64,000 nt of DNA from Ophiocordyceps camponoti-saundersi (nom. inval.) (GCA_003339415.1 PDHQ01000094.1:1-64000); one strand, 5' to 3'; positions 1 through 11,764 are shown, numbered from the stretch's first letter. Numbers and translations: made by a program. Notes: generated by a model not told the origin, from the letters alone.

Positions 1-1319
1 GATTTTGTACTGCTGTTATGTGGCGTAGCGTGGCGCGGAAAAAATATCTTAGTCACGAGGTACGTACTACCCTTTTTAGGAATGTCGTGTCTAATAGGAA
101 TAGGTGCCGTGGCAAATATGAATACTCCTGCTTAATTAAGTAGTATCAAAGCTTGATCATGAGAGATACCAAAAGGTGTGGCGAGAAAAAAAAAAACCTT
201 CCTCGTGACTCTCTCTCTCTCTCGTCACCCGCCGCCGCCGCCGCACCCGGGTTACTACCCAACCCCAGCAGCTAGGAAGCCAAGCCACAGCTGAGCCATG
301 CAAAGACAAAAAAAGCCCACGAGACAACTCCATTAACAGAGAGGAATGAAACCCCTCTCTAATCGTCTCTTTCTTAAAGGATAGTCAATTTCCTTCCTTC
401 CCAGCTAAAACACATCTCTCCTCCTTCCCAGCTAAACACATATCTCCTCCTTCTCATCATCATCATCATCATCATCCCCCTTCCCAGCCAAATGCCCTCC
501 CCTCCGAAGAAGACGATAGCGAACAAGTTCCAAAGCATCGACACGCCCGCCAACGAGAATCCGCATCACCACGCTCCACCATACTATCCAGACGCAAACC
601 CACACCAGGACGAGAAGGAGGACTAAACCCCCGGTGGGCGATGATTTCGTCGAGAGAGGAGGGAGATTTGTGTGCATTTTGATGTTGGAATGGAAAGATG
701 GATCGGGCTGGCGTTCGTAGGAGTGAAAAATAACGACCCTCGATGGGTTTTGTTTCCTGATTGTATTCGATGATGATTGCAAGGCGTAGATTCGAGGGTG
801 ATGAGTCGATAGTCTTCTATCATTCGCCAGCTCGAGTCCTAAAATCGACGACAACGAAAGAAAGTCGACAAGAGACTGGTAAACGAGACCTTCTTATAAG
901 AAAACAGAAGTTACGGGAAAGAAAACAGGAAGAAAACCCGCGATATATCACTCGATGAATGGCTCATCTACTTAGCTGTTCACCTCACTCACGGGGGATG
1001 GAGCCTAGAACACGTCGATAGGATGAGATATGAAGAAAGATGAACAGAATACAGAACATAGAAAAAGAACAGTGAAGCAACAGGCACAGGCACAAGACTC
1101 CAGAACAAGATCAGCTTCGACCTCAACATCGGGAACTTGATCTACTTCAACTTCATGAAGAAAAGCCGTGACACGTGATGACCTTCCACACAACTTCAAT
1201 CCCCATCGACAAGCCACGAGTCTCAGCGTCTTCTACAAACAATCTGCTCGCCACTCGATATAGTCCAATATTTCCTACTCCTTGCTTCTCGTCTACATAT
1301 GTGTGTGTCTGCGTGTGTG

Positions 1320-1361
<42 letters not shown>

Positions 1362-1610
1362 TCACTCACTCACACACACACACACAAACTCACACACAAG
1401 ACCACAGCTTTCCTCGACTCTCAGACTTGCCTTTGCCTATGCCACGATCCATGACCCTCTTCCTCCGAAAAGAAACCCGACTCATTACACCAACGACAAA
1501 AGAGAGAAAGGAAAACACTCCCGAATCATAGACAAACGAAGGCCCAACCCCTTTCCCCTTCACCAACTCGGTATATACCTTCCTTCTTCCGCACCCCCTT
1601 CATCTCTCCT
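1..1610. other. Non-coding region downstream of BBC1
   Basis: No convincing gene is visible. The stretch holds short ORFs made of low-complexity sequence, an ATC/CAT trinucleotide run near 449-477, and a CT/CA microsatellite near 1318-1402. ORFs crossing the microsatellite encode only Ser/Leu or His/Thr runs and have no family resemblance. The last part probably contains the 3' UTR of the minus-strand BBC1 gene. Confidence 0.6.
1318..1402. repeat. CT/CA dinucleotide microsatellite
   Basis: A (CT)n run changes into mixed CACA/CTCA repeats over about 85 bases. It is a simple sequence repeat and explains the spurious ORFs that cross it on the plus strand. Confidence 0.9.
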
Positions 1611-4600
1611 CTATCCGCTCCATCCAACCCAGCTGCGCGGCACGACTCGCCAAATCTTCACCTCACCGCTGCGCAGGTCGTCCAGCTTGAAACTCTCCAG
1701 CTTCACCTTCTTGCTCTCCCTCCCCTGCTCCCAAGCCTTGACCTTCTTCTTCGTCCCGTCCCACTCGGCCACGACAGCCACGTGGTCCGGCTTGCCCACG
1801 TCCATGGTATACTTGGCGTGCATCGGCCCGTGCTTCCCCTGAAAGCGAGCGTTGCGCGTAGACATAATGTCGCCCGGCCGGATCACATCGTGCTGTTGCG
1901 TCGACGCGTTGGCCATGTTAGCGTACACCAGCGCCCCGTACGACCGCGTGCCTACGGGTGCCAACGCGTCCCGGTGAGGCCGCAGCAGTTCCGTGACGAG
2001 GCCCTGTGCAGTCCCGTCGCCCACCACCGTGTCCTTGGCCGCCGCTGCCGCAGCCAATAGCTTCACGCCATACCGCTCATGAAACTCTTCCATTTGATCC
2101 TGCCGCAGCGCTCTCGGCGGACCTTCGTGATGTTGCTCCAACTCCACCCCGTCCGACGTCCGGTATGGGTCGAATCGCGCCGTCACCACCGTCTGCGAGT
2201 AGTCCTGGAAGAGCACGTAAATGGCCCGCGTCACCACCGTCTTTGATCCCTGGTTTGTCGTTGCCGATTCGTCGCTCTCGTAGAGCACGTCACGCCGTCC
2301 CTGCAGCGCCGGCGGCACCGCCATAGGCTGCCTCCACCATCCGCTGTGCGCCGCAAGGTCCAGGTCGCTAGCGATGAAACCCTCAGTCGGGTTGCGGTTC
2401 ATATCCACCGACGGCCGCCCACTCATACTCGGTCTCGAAGCATCCATCGACGGCCTGCCCGCTCCTCTCCCGCTGCTCCCCGGAAGCGACGGCAACCTCC
2501 GGTCCGGTGGCGGCGCCGCCGGCCCGCCTCTCACTACGTCTTCCATCTTTGCCGCCGGCAAATAGGGATGCCGACCGCTCGCCGGCGACGGCTGCGAGCG
2601 CACATCGTCATCTTCCCGAACAGCCTCAATCGAGCGTCGCTTACTTCCCTCCGACGGCGGCGGCTGCGACGGTATCGGCGGGGGAACTCCTCGCGGGGCC
2701 GCACGCACGTCTGTCGTCGGCGATAGCGGCGCTTTTTCGTCCACGCTAGAATCTCGAGCGTGCGACTTGAGAGCATCTTTATGGGGAACCGAAGATGCAA
2801 TGTCCGTGTCATAATCGCCTTCGTATTCCGTGTTTTCCTCGTTTTCCTCGTCGCCGGCCACGGCTGGTCTCGGCGGCATGGCCGATTCGTCGACAGCAAC
2901 CGGTGGCAAAGGCGGCGGTCTGGTTGAGGCAGGCGGAAGCGCCGGTGCGGACCCGGGCACCGGTGGCGGTGCCCTGCTGATCCGTTTACTGGCTGCCGGG
3001 GGAGAAGTTGGCGAGTACTCGGCCGCGCGAGGGGACATGGGCGGTGAACGAGTCGGCTGCGCAGGAGACTGAACTGCCGGTGGCGATCGCGCGGCCGTGC
3101 CAGCACCAGAAAGCTCATCGTCAGATTCGGACCCTTCGGTGGCAGACTTGATATCGCGCGCGGACCGGCCTGGAGGCAAGCCTCGTCAGTGTGATGCACA
3201 TTCTGCAAGAGGCAATAAGCTACTTACTTTCTAGCTGGACGGGAGGAGGTGGCGCTGATCGTCCACCCGTACCGCGTCGACTTACTTTGCGACAATCAGC
3301 CGCCGTCTTCACCCTGCTGAGGGGGGCAGCTCACATTTAGGATCCGGAAGCGCAGCCGGCGTCTTAGCCTCCTCTTCCTCCTCATCCTTCTCCTCTCCCT
3401 CGTCTCCCTTTTCCTTTTCCTTCTCCGCGTCCTTATTCTTGTCGTCCTTGGGTACAGCCTCGGATGCTCGCGCCGGTATGCTGGGGGCACTGGCGACTTT
3501 CGGCGATGAGTTTTCTTCGGATGCCTTCACGCTACCTCCTCCTCCGCCGCCGCCCATGCCGGGTAACGCCATAAGCGTCGGTATCGGAGGGGCTGCACGC
3601 GATACGGGACTGGTAGCTTCATCTCCGGCAGACGAGGCCTCGGGCCTCGATGCCTTCTTTTTGAGCCCAGACGTGGCCGTGGGTGGCATCGGAGCTCCAA
3701 ACATGCCATGGAACCCCATGCCGCCGCTCATCTTGGCCATCCTAGCACGCAGCTCTTCTTTGCGTTTGACTTCCGGATCAACCTCCTCTTCCTCCTCCTC
3801 TTCAGCCTCACCCTCGCCCTCGCCCTCGGGCTCGCTTTCGCTCTCGGCCTCCTTTTTGGCAGTAGGCGTGGCCGCGGTTGATGGTCGTCGGGCGAGTCGC
3901 CGTGAAGCGCCGTCGCTATCGTCGCGCTCCGTAGTGTCGTCGTGGTCTTCGGTGGTGTCACCTGCTCCGGACATATCGGCGTCGTTTCCATCGTGTACGG
4001 ACTCTGCCGCTGGCTCCTTGGACGATTTCCGTCGCGGCGTAGGGGGCACACGAGATGAGGCCGCCTCGTCCGTTGACGTCCGGGTACCGGCCTCATCTAC
4101 CTCGCGGGGCGAGGTCACGGCCGGCGGCGGAACTTCGGCGGCCGTATCTCCGGAGGCGATGTCTTGCTCGGGTCGCTTCTTGGGTGGTTTTTTAGGCTTC
4201 TCCTTCTTGGCCGCAGCATCAGCGTGACGATGAGCCTGCTCCATCTGCTGCTTCTGAAGCAGAGCAATCCGCTCCTTCAAGCTCGTCGGTTTGGGTTGCT
4301 CCTCGTCTCCGCCATCCTGTGACGGCCCAGGTACGACAGCCCGAGGCTTATCCGCCTGGTCTGGACTGGCAGGGACCCTCTCTTTGCTGTCGGCATCCTC
4401 TTCCCGTTTGTAGATGGGGGCTGAGGGGGTGTCCCTGGGCGGGGGAACGTACGCGTTTCGGCTGGGCGGAGGGGCAACGAAGGGCTTCTTGATAAACCCG
4501 GCGCTTCCGGATGCCCCGCCCAGCCCGCTGGGTTTGAAAGGGGCAACCGGCGGGGCGGCGGGTTTGTTGAAGGCGGCGATGCGATCCTTGAAGGAGTTGC

Positions 4601-5171
4601 TGCTGGGCTTTTCCGTCAACGGGGCTGGCGCCGCGGGCTTTGCCTTTGGTGCCGGAGGGGAGGCTGCGGCGGGAGACGCCGGAACGGGAGCCGGATCAGA
4701 AGCCTTTGGTAGGGGCGGCACCGGTTCGCGGGCCGTTGGCGATTCAATGGGCGAGCGCGTCGGCGCGGGTTCAACGGCCTCAACGGCTTCAGGGGGTTCC
4801 TGCTTGGGTAGCACAGGCGGCTCCGCCTGGGATGGTCCAGTCGAAGACGAGAAAGCCGCGTCCTCGGGGGAAAACTGTTGTTGTAGCTGTTGTTGCTGCT
4901 GTTGCTGCTGCTGGGGGGCAGCTTCGACGGAATCCTTCTTTGGGCGCGCTCTCACGGGCCTCGGCGGCGCCGTCGGCTCGTATTTTTCAACGAAATTGCG
5001 GGGGAAGATGCCTTCATGCTTGGTACCCGCGCCATCGACATATTCACCACCGTACCAATCATCGTCTTCTTCCTCCGTGACGGTTATGATCTGGCCGATG
5101 GGAAAATTGAGATCGTCCTCGTGCGGCGACGAGTACTCGTACACGGCCTTGACCCGAAACGGCGCGACCAT
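1611..5171 (-). CDS. BBC1: BBC1/MTI1-like SH3 protein of the actin cortical patch
   Basis: Predicted scaffold that restrains type I myosin and Arp2/3-driven actin assembly at endocytic sites, as known for yeast Bbc1. Model: join(5171..3335, 3169..1611) on the minus strand, 1131 aa. Residues 1-66 are an SH3 domain (AVYEYSSPHEDDLNF, then DDDWYGGEYV and FPRNFV). A long disordered middle follows, rich in Pro, Ala, Glu and Lys, with a polyglutamine run near residue 93 and acidic runs. The last ~240 residues form a conserved globular block (ending in WRVVPRSWVGWSG) typical of Bbc1 C-termini. The intron (donor gtgagc, acceptor ctccag, 165 nt) is required: the upstream frame stops at 3309 and the downstream frame stops just 5' of the acceptor. 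The phase fits exactly (T+GC gives Cys). The intron also contains two unused gtaagt donors. Confidence 0.85.
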
Positions 5172-6146
5172 GGCGACGACAGGTAGAGTAACACAGCCGA
5201 CACAGTCGTCTCGTCGCGGCGGGACGAGCGAAATGCGACGAAAGGCAGAATGCGAATCCCTCTTTTTTTCCCCTTCTTCTGGCCCCTCCTGGATAGTGAC
5301 GCTTCGAATCCCCTCTCTCCCCCCCTAGGAGGGAGCTTCGTCAGCTTTCGAACGGGAACACAAGCCCGGAACAAACGTAGGCAGCAAAGAGCGGCCCTGC
5401 GAATTGTCGATTAAGAGCACGGTGACTTCGCAGTGAATAGAGTAGACGATATCGCTGATTCGTCCAGCAATGAACAAGGCGTCGCCACAACAGGATGGAT
5501 TGCAGACAGGCAAGAGTGAGAAGAGAAGAGAAGATGCTGTGAGGCGAAGTGCTGCGGGATCGACAGAAGGTGGGCGTCGACGTCAGCGAGCAACGGAGCG
5601 GCGGCTTACCAACTACGAGCTAGTACCGGCCAGGTCGTCCTAGCGGCGCATCTCCCTGCTAGGACTACCTGAGCGGTACGCGCTGCTGCCGCCCCGATAG
5701 CAGCCACTGCCGCGGTATTCGTCTGCTGTGCGATTAGTCATACGATGTGCCAGCATCCTTTGCAACACCGTGCACTCCGGCGGAGAAAAAAAAAAGGAAA
5801 CAAAAAAGCCGAGGCTCCGCAGCTAAAACCGTCATCAGAGCTTCGACAAGGCTTGCAAACCTTGCCTGCATCTTTATCAAAACGGCCGCCTACCTAACGC
5901 GAAGAGCACTGCTAGAGCCAAGGCGGGCGACTGCTTGGGATGTGCATATGTACATATACACTATGAGAACATCTTTTGATGCATATACGAAGCTAGCACC
6001 GAGGTATCCGCATACATGCGCCTATCGGGGCCACAGTCCCGTGTCGGACCCGAAATGACTGACTCTGTCTCCCCTCGCTCTCCCCGTCTCAGCCCGACCG
6101 AAGCCACCTCCTTGTTACCCACCTCCGGATCTCTCCGTCGTCAGCC
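5172..6146. promoter_or_regulatory. Divergent intergenic region between BBC1 and RTR1
   Basis: About 975 bases between two divergently transcribed genes, so it must hold both promoters. Short ORFs here show no family features and are rejected. No specific operator can be named from the sequence. Confidence 0.5.
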
Positions 6147-6869
6147 ATGTCCGGCCCGTCCGACGCTAGGGAAATTGCCCTGCAGCACGCCAGGCTTCTC
6201 CAGCAGCGAAAGGATCTGGAGGCGGAGATCCTCGACAGCCTCCTTCTGCTTGCTGAATACCCGCTCGTCCGGTCAGCGGACCTATCGGCCTCGTCTCCAG
6301 CCCCCTCGGACGTATCGGGCTTCAAGACCCATGTGCGTCTCTTCCAGCCCTCCGACTACACCGACCTCGTCGAGGAGCGCAACGTCAACGGCCTCTGCGG
6401 CTACGCCTTATGTCCTCGCCCCAGGCGCCAAGTCGGCCCCGGCGGAGAATGGAAAATTACAGCTGCCGGCGACATCGTGAGGCGCAAGGACCTCGAGATG
6501 TGGTGTTCCGACCAATGCGCTCGCCGCGCTCTTTACGTTCAGGTGCAGCTGAACGAGACTGCCGCCTGGGAGCGGGCCGGCATTCCCGACATCCAGATCG
6601 ACCTCTATGATGAGACACCGGCCGACAGCGCGACAAACGTGGGAGACGTTCAGCTAGAGAATCAGAGACACGCCGCACATGAGGCCGCCTCGTTGGCCTT
6701 GGAGAGAGGGGAGCCAGCCAATGCCACAAAGGTCAAAGTTGGCATCGCCGAAAAGGATACGGGAGCGCCGAATTCCATCAAGTTGAGCGACGTCCACTCG
6801 CCCACCGACCATCTACTAGTTGAGGGGCACAAAACACAGCTGCCCTTTCGGCCTCGCAAGCCGCTCTGA
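6147..6869 (+). CDS. RTR1: RTR1/RPAP2-type RNA polymerase II CTD phosphatase
   Basis: Single-exon gene of 240 aa. The Rtr1/RPAP2 family acts on phospho-Ser5 of the Rpb1 C-terminal domain and helps Pol II import and the initiation-to-elongation switch. The family zinc-binding signature is visible as NGLCGYALCPRP (two Cys, spacing x4) followed about 45 residues later by MWCSDQCARRALYVQ (two Cys, spacing x3). The N-terminal helix (residues ~8-40) and the FQPSDYTDLVEERN segment before the first Cys pair also match the family. The C-terminal third is polar and variable. The ATG at 6147 is the first in frame that precedes the conserved helix. The protein is shorter than many fungal homologues, so a missed 3' exon cannot be excluded, but the frame ends cleanly at a TGA. 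Confidence 0.85.
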   Translation: MSGPSDAREIALQHARLLQQRKDLEAEILDSLLLLAEYPLVRSADLSASSPAPSDVSGFKTHVRLFQPSDYTDLVEERNVNGLCGYALCPRPRRQVGPGGEWKITAAGDIVRRKDLEMWCSDQCARRALYVQVQLNETAAWERAGIPDIQIDLYDETPADSATNVGDVQLENQRHAAHEAASLALERGEPANATKVKVGIAEKDTGAPNSIKLSDVHSPTDHLLVEGHKTQLPFRPRKPL

Positions 6870-7246
6870 AGGCCCGACGCCCGCATATGGCAATTTTTTC
6901 GAGTCATCCTCAGCTGGTCGGAGGCAGTATTTGTAGATGTCGTGGCATTAAAGCCAAGGAACGAGCATCAAGGCGTCCGACGAAATGATCCGTATGGCCG
7001 GCTCAGGCATAGTCGCCAATTTCGACAAGTCGAGAGCAGTTTTGTGGTGAGTAAGAAAATCTCACCAAGCAACGGGCCCGTACGACCTTGGCGATCAAGC
7101 ATCATCTCCTTGTGGAGGAGAATCAGCGACACCTTGTGGGAAAAGATAGATCTTATCAAGACCTATGTCCTCACTACCGTCCAGAGACGCCACATCATGA
7201 AAACTTGCTGAATGACCCGTCCCATCTGTCGCTCCTTGGAAAGTAC
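6870..7246. other. Convergent intergenic region RTR1 / RPS17
   Basis: 377 bases between two convergent genes, expected to hold both 3' UTRs. I see no gene; the short ORFs overlap the end of RPS17 or lack features. Confidence 0.5.
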
Positions 7247-7809
7247 CTAATCACGGCGACGATCGCCAAATCTCCGGCCGCCACGCTCTGGAACCTGAGC
7301 CTGCGTTACGGGAACGACATTGACGTTGATGGAATCGAACTGTAGCAGGATGGCTCATGTCAGCGGAAATTATTTTCCCATTGAAGCATGAAAGACGTAC
7401 TCCCAAGTGCTTGAGCAGATCCTTAGTCTCGCTGTCCACGTCCAGCTGGCCGCTCTCCGAATTCTGCGTGAAGTCCAGGGCGGAGACCTCGGGGACGTAT
7501 TGATCCTTGCGCTCGCGCTCCTCCTCCTGTAGTTTGAAGGAGATGCCGCGGACCGGTCCCCTCTGAATGCGCTTCATCAAGTGGGTAGTGTAGCCGGCAA
7601 TCTGTTGGAAATTTTGACTGTCGTCAGCGAAGGCTTCACCCTCTGCGTCCGCACAGGCTGACCTTGTTGCGCAGGCGCTTCGAGGCGATGATGGCGATCT
7701 CATCGCAAATGCGCTTGTTGGTCTCAAAGTCGAGCGTCAACTTTGGGTAGTACCGCTCGATGATGACCTTTGCGGATTTCTTGACCGTCTTAGTGCGAAC
7801 ACGACCCAT
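7247..7809 (-). CDS. RPS17: 40S ribosomal protein S17 (eS17)
   Basis: Component of the small cytosolic ribosomal subunit, 146 aa. Model: join(7809..7663, 7601..7401, 7339..7247) on the minus strand. Exon 1 (49 codons) opens with [14 protein letters not shown] and runs through [15 protein letters not shown] to KRLRNK. Exon 2 starts [19 protein letters not shown] and ends at KDLLKHLG. Exon 3 encodes [13 protein letters not shown] and the basic tail ending RRFGDRRRD. Donors are gtcagc and gtacgt, acceptors caacag and ctacag; all junctions are phase 0. Length and sequence match eukaryotic eS17 along its full length. Without the third exon the reading frame runs into non-conserved sequence, which supports the model. 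Confidence 0.95.
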
Positions 7810-8207
7810 GATTGCGATCTCTTAGCTGAATCTCGTCGGTGGATTAGAGATCCAATGTCGTGGGAAAAAATGGCCGATGATCGGTTGATAGCAGCAATGG
7901 GCCAGCGTGGGGTGGAGATCAGGACCTGGTTAGGGCTCACCAGGACACCATCACGTGTTGATCACGTGACTCATCTAGCTTTGTGCAACTATCATATCTA
8001 GATAAATGTACAAATAAGCGATATTCGTTCTATCGTGAGATTTTTGTCTAGTATCTGTGCGTGCGAGGTATTGATGAACTGGGCCAACTGTTTCTTTGCT
8101 TCCATGTTTTGGTTGTATAGTAGTTATGTACATACATCAGCGTCCAAAGACAACGTAAGGCTCTTGTGTGGTCAAGAGAAAGGGAGGAATTGCGAACGTG
8201 AGGCCGT
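7810..8207. promoter_or_regulatory. Intergenic region upstream of RPS17
   Basis: About 400 bases between the tandem minus-strand genes MRP51 and RPS17. It holds the RPS17 promoter and the MRP51 3' UTR. A near-palindrome cacgtg..gatcacgtgac occurs near 7953-7970 and could bind a CACGTG-type bHLH factor; this is inference only. Confidence 0.4.
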
Positions 8208-9518
8208 TCAGGGCTGGCTCCCAGAGTCCAAGGTAGTCCCTAGCCTATAGCTCAGATCTAATCCGCTTTTTCTCTCCTTTTCAATCAGCTCAGCCTCTTC
8301 GTGAGGATCTTTGACTACCACAACTACTCTGCCCCGGGGGTCGAGGCTAGCCAGCAGAGGCGCGACGTAGTATTTGCCGCCGCCCTGCTTGGTAACGTCA
8401 TAGAAGTTGATGCCGGGCTGCGGTACGCTGGTATTTCTCCGGTTATTCCACTTGCTGTTTCCGTCAGGCGGATTCACCACGAATCCACCCACGCCGAGCT
8501 TTCCTCTGCTGAGGCCGACCTTGGGGAAAACGATCCGAGCTTCAACTGGCCTGTGCTCCTTCTGAGGCCCATAGAGCGGATGATTGTCCACGAAAGAATT
8601 TGTCCGCAGGTAGCTTATTCCCGCCGAAGGATGTGAGCGTGGCGGACCCATTTTGGAGTACGGGCTGCTCGTGATATGGCCTCTTGTTGGCAACAAGATA
8701 TCGCGAAGGCTTCGGCCCGGATGTCCGAGCGGTCCCATGTCCAGGAAGCTGGAAGTGAGGCCAAAGGAGAGGATTCGATCGAAGCGAATCTTTCTCAAAA
8801 ACTCAGTGAACTGCTCATCAGTAATTTGCTCGACTGTTACCGGCGGCGGCGGCTCATCGCCTTTGTCGCGTGCCACTCTGTTCTGATCTGCCGTAAGATC
8901 TTGGGCAAGTAGATCCTTGAGCAGTGCTCGAAACTCGGCTCGCCTAGGTCGAACCTTATTCTTCAGATACCTGGAAAATTCCATCTCATTCAATCTGTTG
9001 ACCCAAGGGCCCGAAAACTTCCAACGCTTGTCAAATGTCTCGGAGCCGCTTTGATGAGGCTTCATATGAGTGAAGTCAATGTCCCTCTCAAACACAGACT
9101 TGAGGCTCAGTCTAGATGAAGTTTTCGATTTTCCGTCTTCGTCAATTTCATTGATGCAAACCGGAACTCGCAGCTCGTGAAATTTCTCGAGCGACATGGT
9201 GTAATCGGCAGCTGAGTGAAAGTCGGTCACGCTCTCACGGCTGTCAACCTCCTTGACGCGGATGAAGGGGGTCGATGTGGCCAGCGTTGTCTTCCGCGGA
9301 AGGGGGCGCTTAAAGCCCCAGTCCCCGAGTTCGCGATGCTGCGGCGGCGAGGCGATAGACTGATGTGTGGGATGTGGCCTCGTCAATGTTGGCGAGCCTG
9401 TAGCGCGGGTCATGCGCGAGGCGTGATGGACCGGGTCGGGAAGAGGCTTTGGAAGGGAGAACATTCGTGATGAGCGGAGAAGAGCCGCTCCGGGCGACTG
9501 CGCGGCAAGTCTGTCCAT
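8208..9518 (-). CDS. MRP51: Mitochondrial small-subunit ribosomal protein MRP51 (bS1m)
   Basis: Single exon of 436 aa encoding the fungal mitoribosomal small-subunit protein of the MRP51 family. This family sits near the mRNA channel and helps translation of mitochondrial transcripts. Recognisable blocks: the N-terminal PGAALLRSSRMFSLPKPLP, GDWGFKRPLPRKTTLATSTP near residues 88-108, the FHSAADYTMSLEKFHELR stretch, and a C-terminal GGKYYVAPLLASLDPRGRVVVV block. The start at 9518 is the first ATG before the conserved LLRSSRMFS block. Basic, Arg-rich N-terminal sequence fits mitochondrial import. It is divergent from the TGT gene with about 230 bases between starts. Confidence 0.85.
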   Translation of the reverse strand: MDRLAAQSPGAALLRSSRMFSLPKPLPDPVHHASRMTRATGSPTLTRPHPTHQSIASPPQHRELGDWGFKRPLPRKTTLATSTPFIRVKEVDSRESVTDFHSAADYTMSLEKFHELRVPVCINEIDEDGKSKTSSRLSLKSVFERDIDFTHMKPHQSGSETFDKRWKFSGPWVNRLNEMEFSRYLKNKVRPRRAEFRALLKDLLAQDLTADQNRVARDKGDEPPPPVTVEQITDEQFTEFLRKIRFDRILSFGLTSSFLDMGPLGHPGRSLRDILLPTRGHITSSPYSKMGPPRSHPSAGISYLRTNSFVDNHPLYGPQKEHRPVEARIVFPKVGLSRGKLGVGGFVVNPPDGNSKWNNRRNTSVPQPGINFYDVTKQGGGKYYVAPLLASLDPRGRVVVVVKDPHEEAELIEKERKSGLDLSYRLGTTLDSGSQP

Positions 9519-9751
9519 CGCGGCAGACGGACCGTCGTTGTCGAGGTTCGGACTCGGTAGTCAGTTGTACCTGTAGCCATCGTGAGAGCTTTTGGGGGCC
9601 CTCGCCTGCAGCCGGCGATGAGCCGGGCCGGGCCGGACCAATCCGAAATATGAAGAACGAAAAAAAATTACACAGCCCTACCACATATTAAATCCACCAT
9701 CCAGTTTACTCTGCTCCTCATGATCACATAAAAGAAGCCGCCCACGAGAGA

Positions 9752-11106
9752 ATGCTGGGGAACTTGCAGAAAATGACTGCCCAAGTTTCTGCTTCCCAGG
9801 CGCTCGAGTTTCAGCTCATTGCCCGCTGCTCTGTACGTCGGAAAAAACGCCCGGAAGACGCTTTGGTCACGCTGACTTGACGCTCAAAGACCACGAGAGC
9901 TCGGGCCTCGGTCCTCACTCTCCCTCACGGTCCCGTTGAGCTCCCGACATTTATGCCCGTGGCAACACAGGCGTCTCTCAAAGGCCTGACGCCTCAGCAG
10001 CTCGAGGAGACGGGATGCACACTTTGCCTCAACAACACCTATCATCTCGGCCTCAAGCCAGGCCAGAAGGTGCTGGACGCAGTCGGCGGCGCTCACAAGC
10101 TCCAGGGCTGGAAGCGCAACATCCTGACGGATAGTGGAGGGTCAGTCTTACCGGGAAAACTATGGTCGTGGCCTGACGAGCTCGAAATGGCAGCTTTCAG
10201 ATGGTGAGTCTCCTCAAGCTGGCCCGGGTCACAGAGCAGGGCGTGCGCTTCCTCAGTCCGCACGATGGAACGCCAATGCTTCTCACCCCCGAGCTATCCA
10301 TCGATCTTCAGAACAGTATTGGCAGTGATATCATCATGCAACTTGACGACGTCCTCGTCACTACGTCGCCCGACAAGGAGCGCATGCAGGAAGCCATGGA
10401 GCGGAGCGTGCGCTGGCTTGACAGGTGCATTGCCGCGCATCGCAAGCCGGACCGTCAGAACCTTTTCTGCATCATCCAGGGCGGCCTAGATCTCGACATG
10501 CGCCGCGAATGCACACGCCAGATGTTGGCGCGAGACACGCCCGGCATCGCCATCGGCGGGCTTAGCGGCGGCGAGGCCAAGGGTGACTACTGCCGCGTCG
10601 TCGCCACCTGTACGGCACTGATGCCGGACCTAAAGCCGCGCTACGTTATGGGCATCGGCTACCCTGAGGATCTGGTTGTCAGCGTGGCCCTGGGAGCCGA
10701 CATGTTCGACTGTGTGTGGCCGACGCGGACAGCCCGGTTCGGCAACGCCATCACCAGGCACGGCGTTTTGAACCTTCGCAACTCCCAGTACTCGTGCGAT
10801 TTTCGCCCCCTCGAGCCGGGCTGCGCCTGCGCTTGTTGCAGGACGGGAGACGGAGGCATGGCTGTGACCCGGGCCTTTGTCCACCACAATGCGGCTAAGG
10901 AGACGGTGTCGGCCCATCTCTTGAGCATTCACAACGTCTGGTACCAGCTCAATCTGATGAGAGAAGTGCGACAATCGATTATCGAGGATAGGTTTCCGAG
11001 CCTCATCCGACGCTTCTTCACCGATCGTCACGCCAGTAAGGCAGATTATCCGGCTTGGGCTGTGGAGGCGCTCAGAGGCGTGGGGGTGGACTTGATGTCC
11101 GAATGA
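9752..11106 (+). CDS. Queuine tRNA-ribosyltransferase catalytic subunit (TGT/QTRT1)
   Basis: Exchanges guanine-34 of GUN-anticodon tRNAs (Tyr, His, Asn, Asp) for queuine, normally as a heterodimer with QTRT2. Model: join(9752..9832, 9890..10140, 10194..11106), 414 aa. The first intron (gtacgt to tcaaag, 57 nt) joins LIARCS to TTRARASVLTLPHGP. The second (gtcagt to ggcag, 53 nt) regenerates the active-site motif DSGGFQMVSL. Other signatures are FMPVATQASLKGLTPQQ, the nucleophile block GADMFDCVWPTRTARFGNA, GGLSGGEAKGDY, and a zinc site with CACACC plus the downstream VHHN/SIHN histidine region. An alternative start eight codons downstream (ATGACTGCC) is possible. Fungi generally salvage queuine rather than make it, so the role depends on diet or bacterial supply; that part is family knowledge. 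Confidence 0.92.
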
Positions 11107-11702
11107 AGCCGTTTTACCTTGCGGTGCACAAGCACCATTCGACGGCAAGAAAGCGTCGGCCGGTGATGACCTACAGAGTTCTGAAAGGCCCGAACGAACT
11201 GATCAGCTGCCTCTGCGCGGCAGACGCGGGATTCGAACGACGCACGACGTCGAGGATGCACAATGTCATCTCGACAAGGGGCAGGTCAGTGAAGTCGTTC
11301 GTCCTGGCCGGAAGACTACGTCTACGGCAAAGCGATGCAAGAAAATATCTTTTGCGTCCAGAGCTATTCCACGGTAGTCAATGGCCGAGTTTATCGGGTC
11401 GGTGTCGAAGTCAGCTCACACGTTACTAGGGCCTCTGCGCAGGCTGCCGACGTTATTTCATGTTACAGTGGCTGTACCGACGAGCGGCATCCCTGCAACG
11501 AAGTGCAGCCTCTGGTTGCCATGGCCCTACGGATAGAATTGGAGAAGATCGACCCACGATGCATGAAGGAGGTGGGCCAGAGGTCGGAAATCATTCATCA
11601 AACCCAACTATCAAGCGATCATAGACTATCATTGTACGTTAATGAACGACCCAGACTTGTGTCAATGGCATTTTGACTTGGTCGCCTTATTTTGCTATTG
11701 CC

Positions 11703-11764
11703 ATTGTATGCACGTACATACCTACGTACTTACATACATACATACATACATATGTATGTACATT
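11703..11764. repeat. TACA/TGTA tetranucleotide array
   Basis: Imperfect run of CATA/TACA units that turns into its own complement (TATGTATGTACA), so the array is near-palindromic. It is one of many similar arrays in the intergenic DNA of this window. Confidence 0.85.

Noticed and set aside
432..854. 140-codon minus-strand ORF with a poly-Asp run
   Set aside because: The Asp run is the CAT/ATC trinucleotide repeat read in frame; the rest has no domain, signal or homologous feel.
3439..4227. Long plus-strand ORF of 262 codons
   Set aside because: It is the antisense shadow of the Ser/Pro/Glu-rich BBC1 exon; GC-rich low-complexity DNA often stays open on the opposite strand.
7930..9752. Functional operon of translation genes (S17, MRP51, TGT)
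   Set aside because: Genes are on different strands with separate promoters, and fungi do not normally use operons; proximity is likely chance.
11200..11290. Possible minus-strand tRNA (gggattcgaac looks like a T arm)
   Set aside because: The flanking bases do not form a T stem and no matching acceptor or anticodon arm is present.
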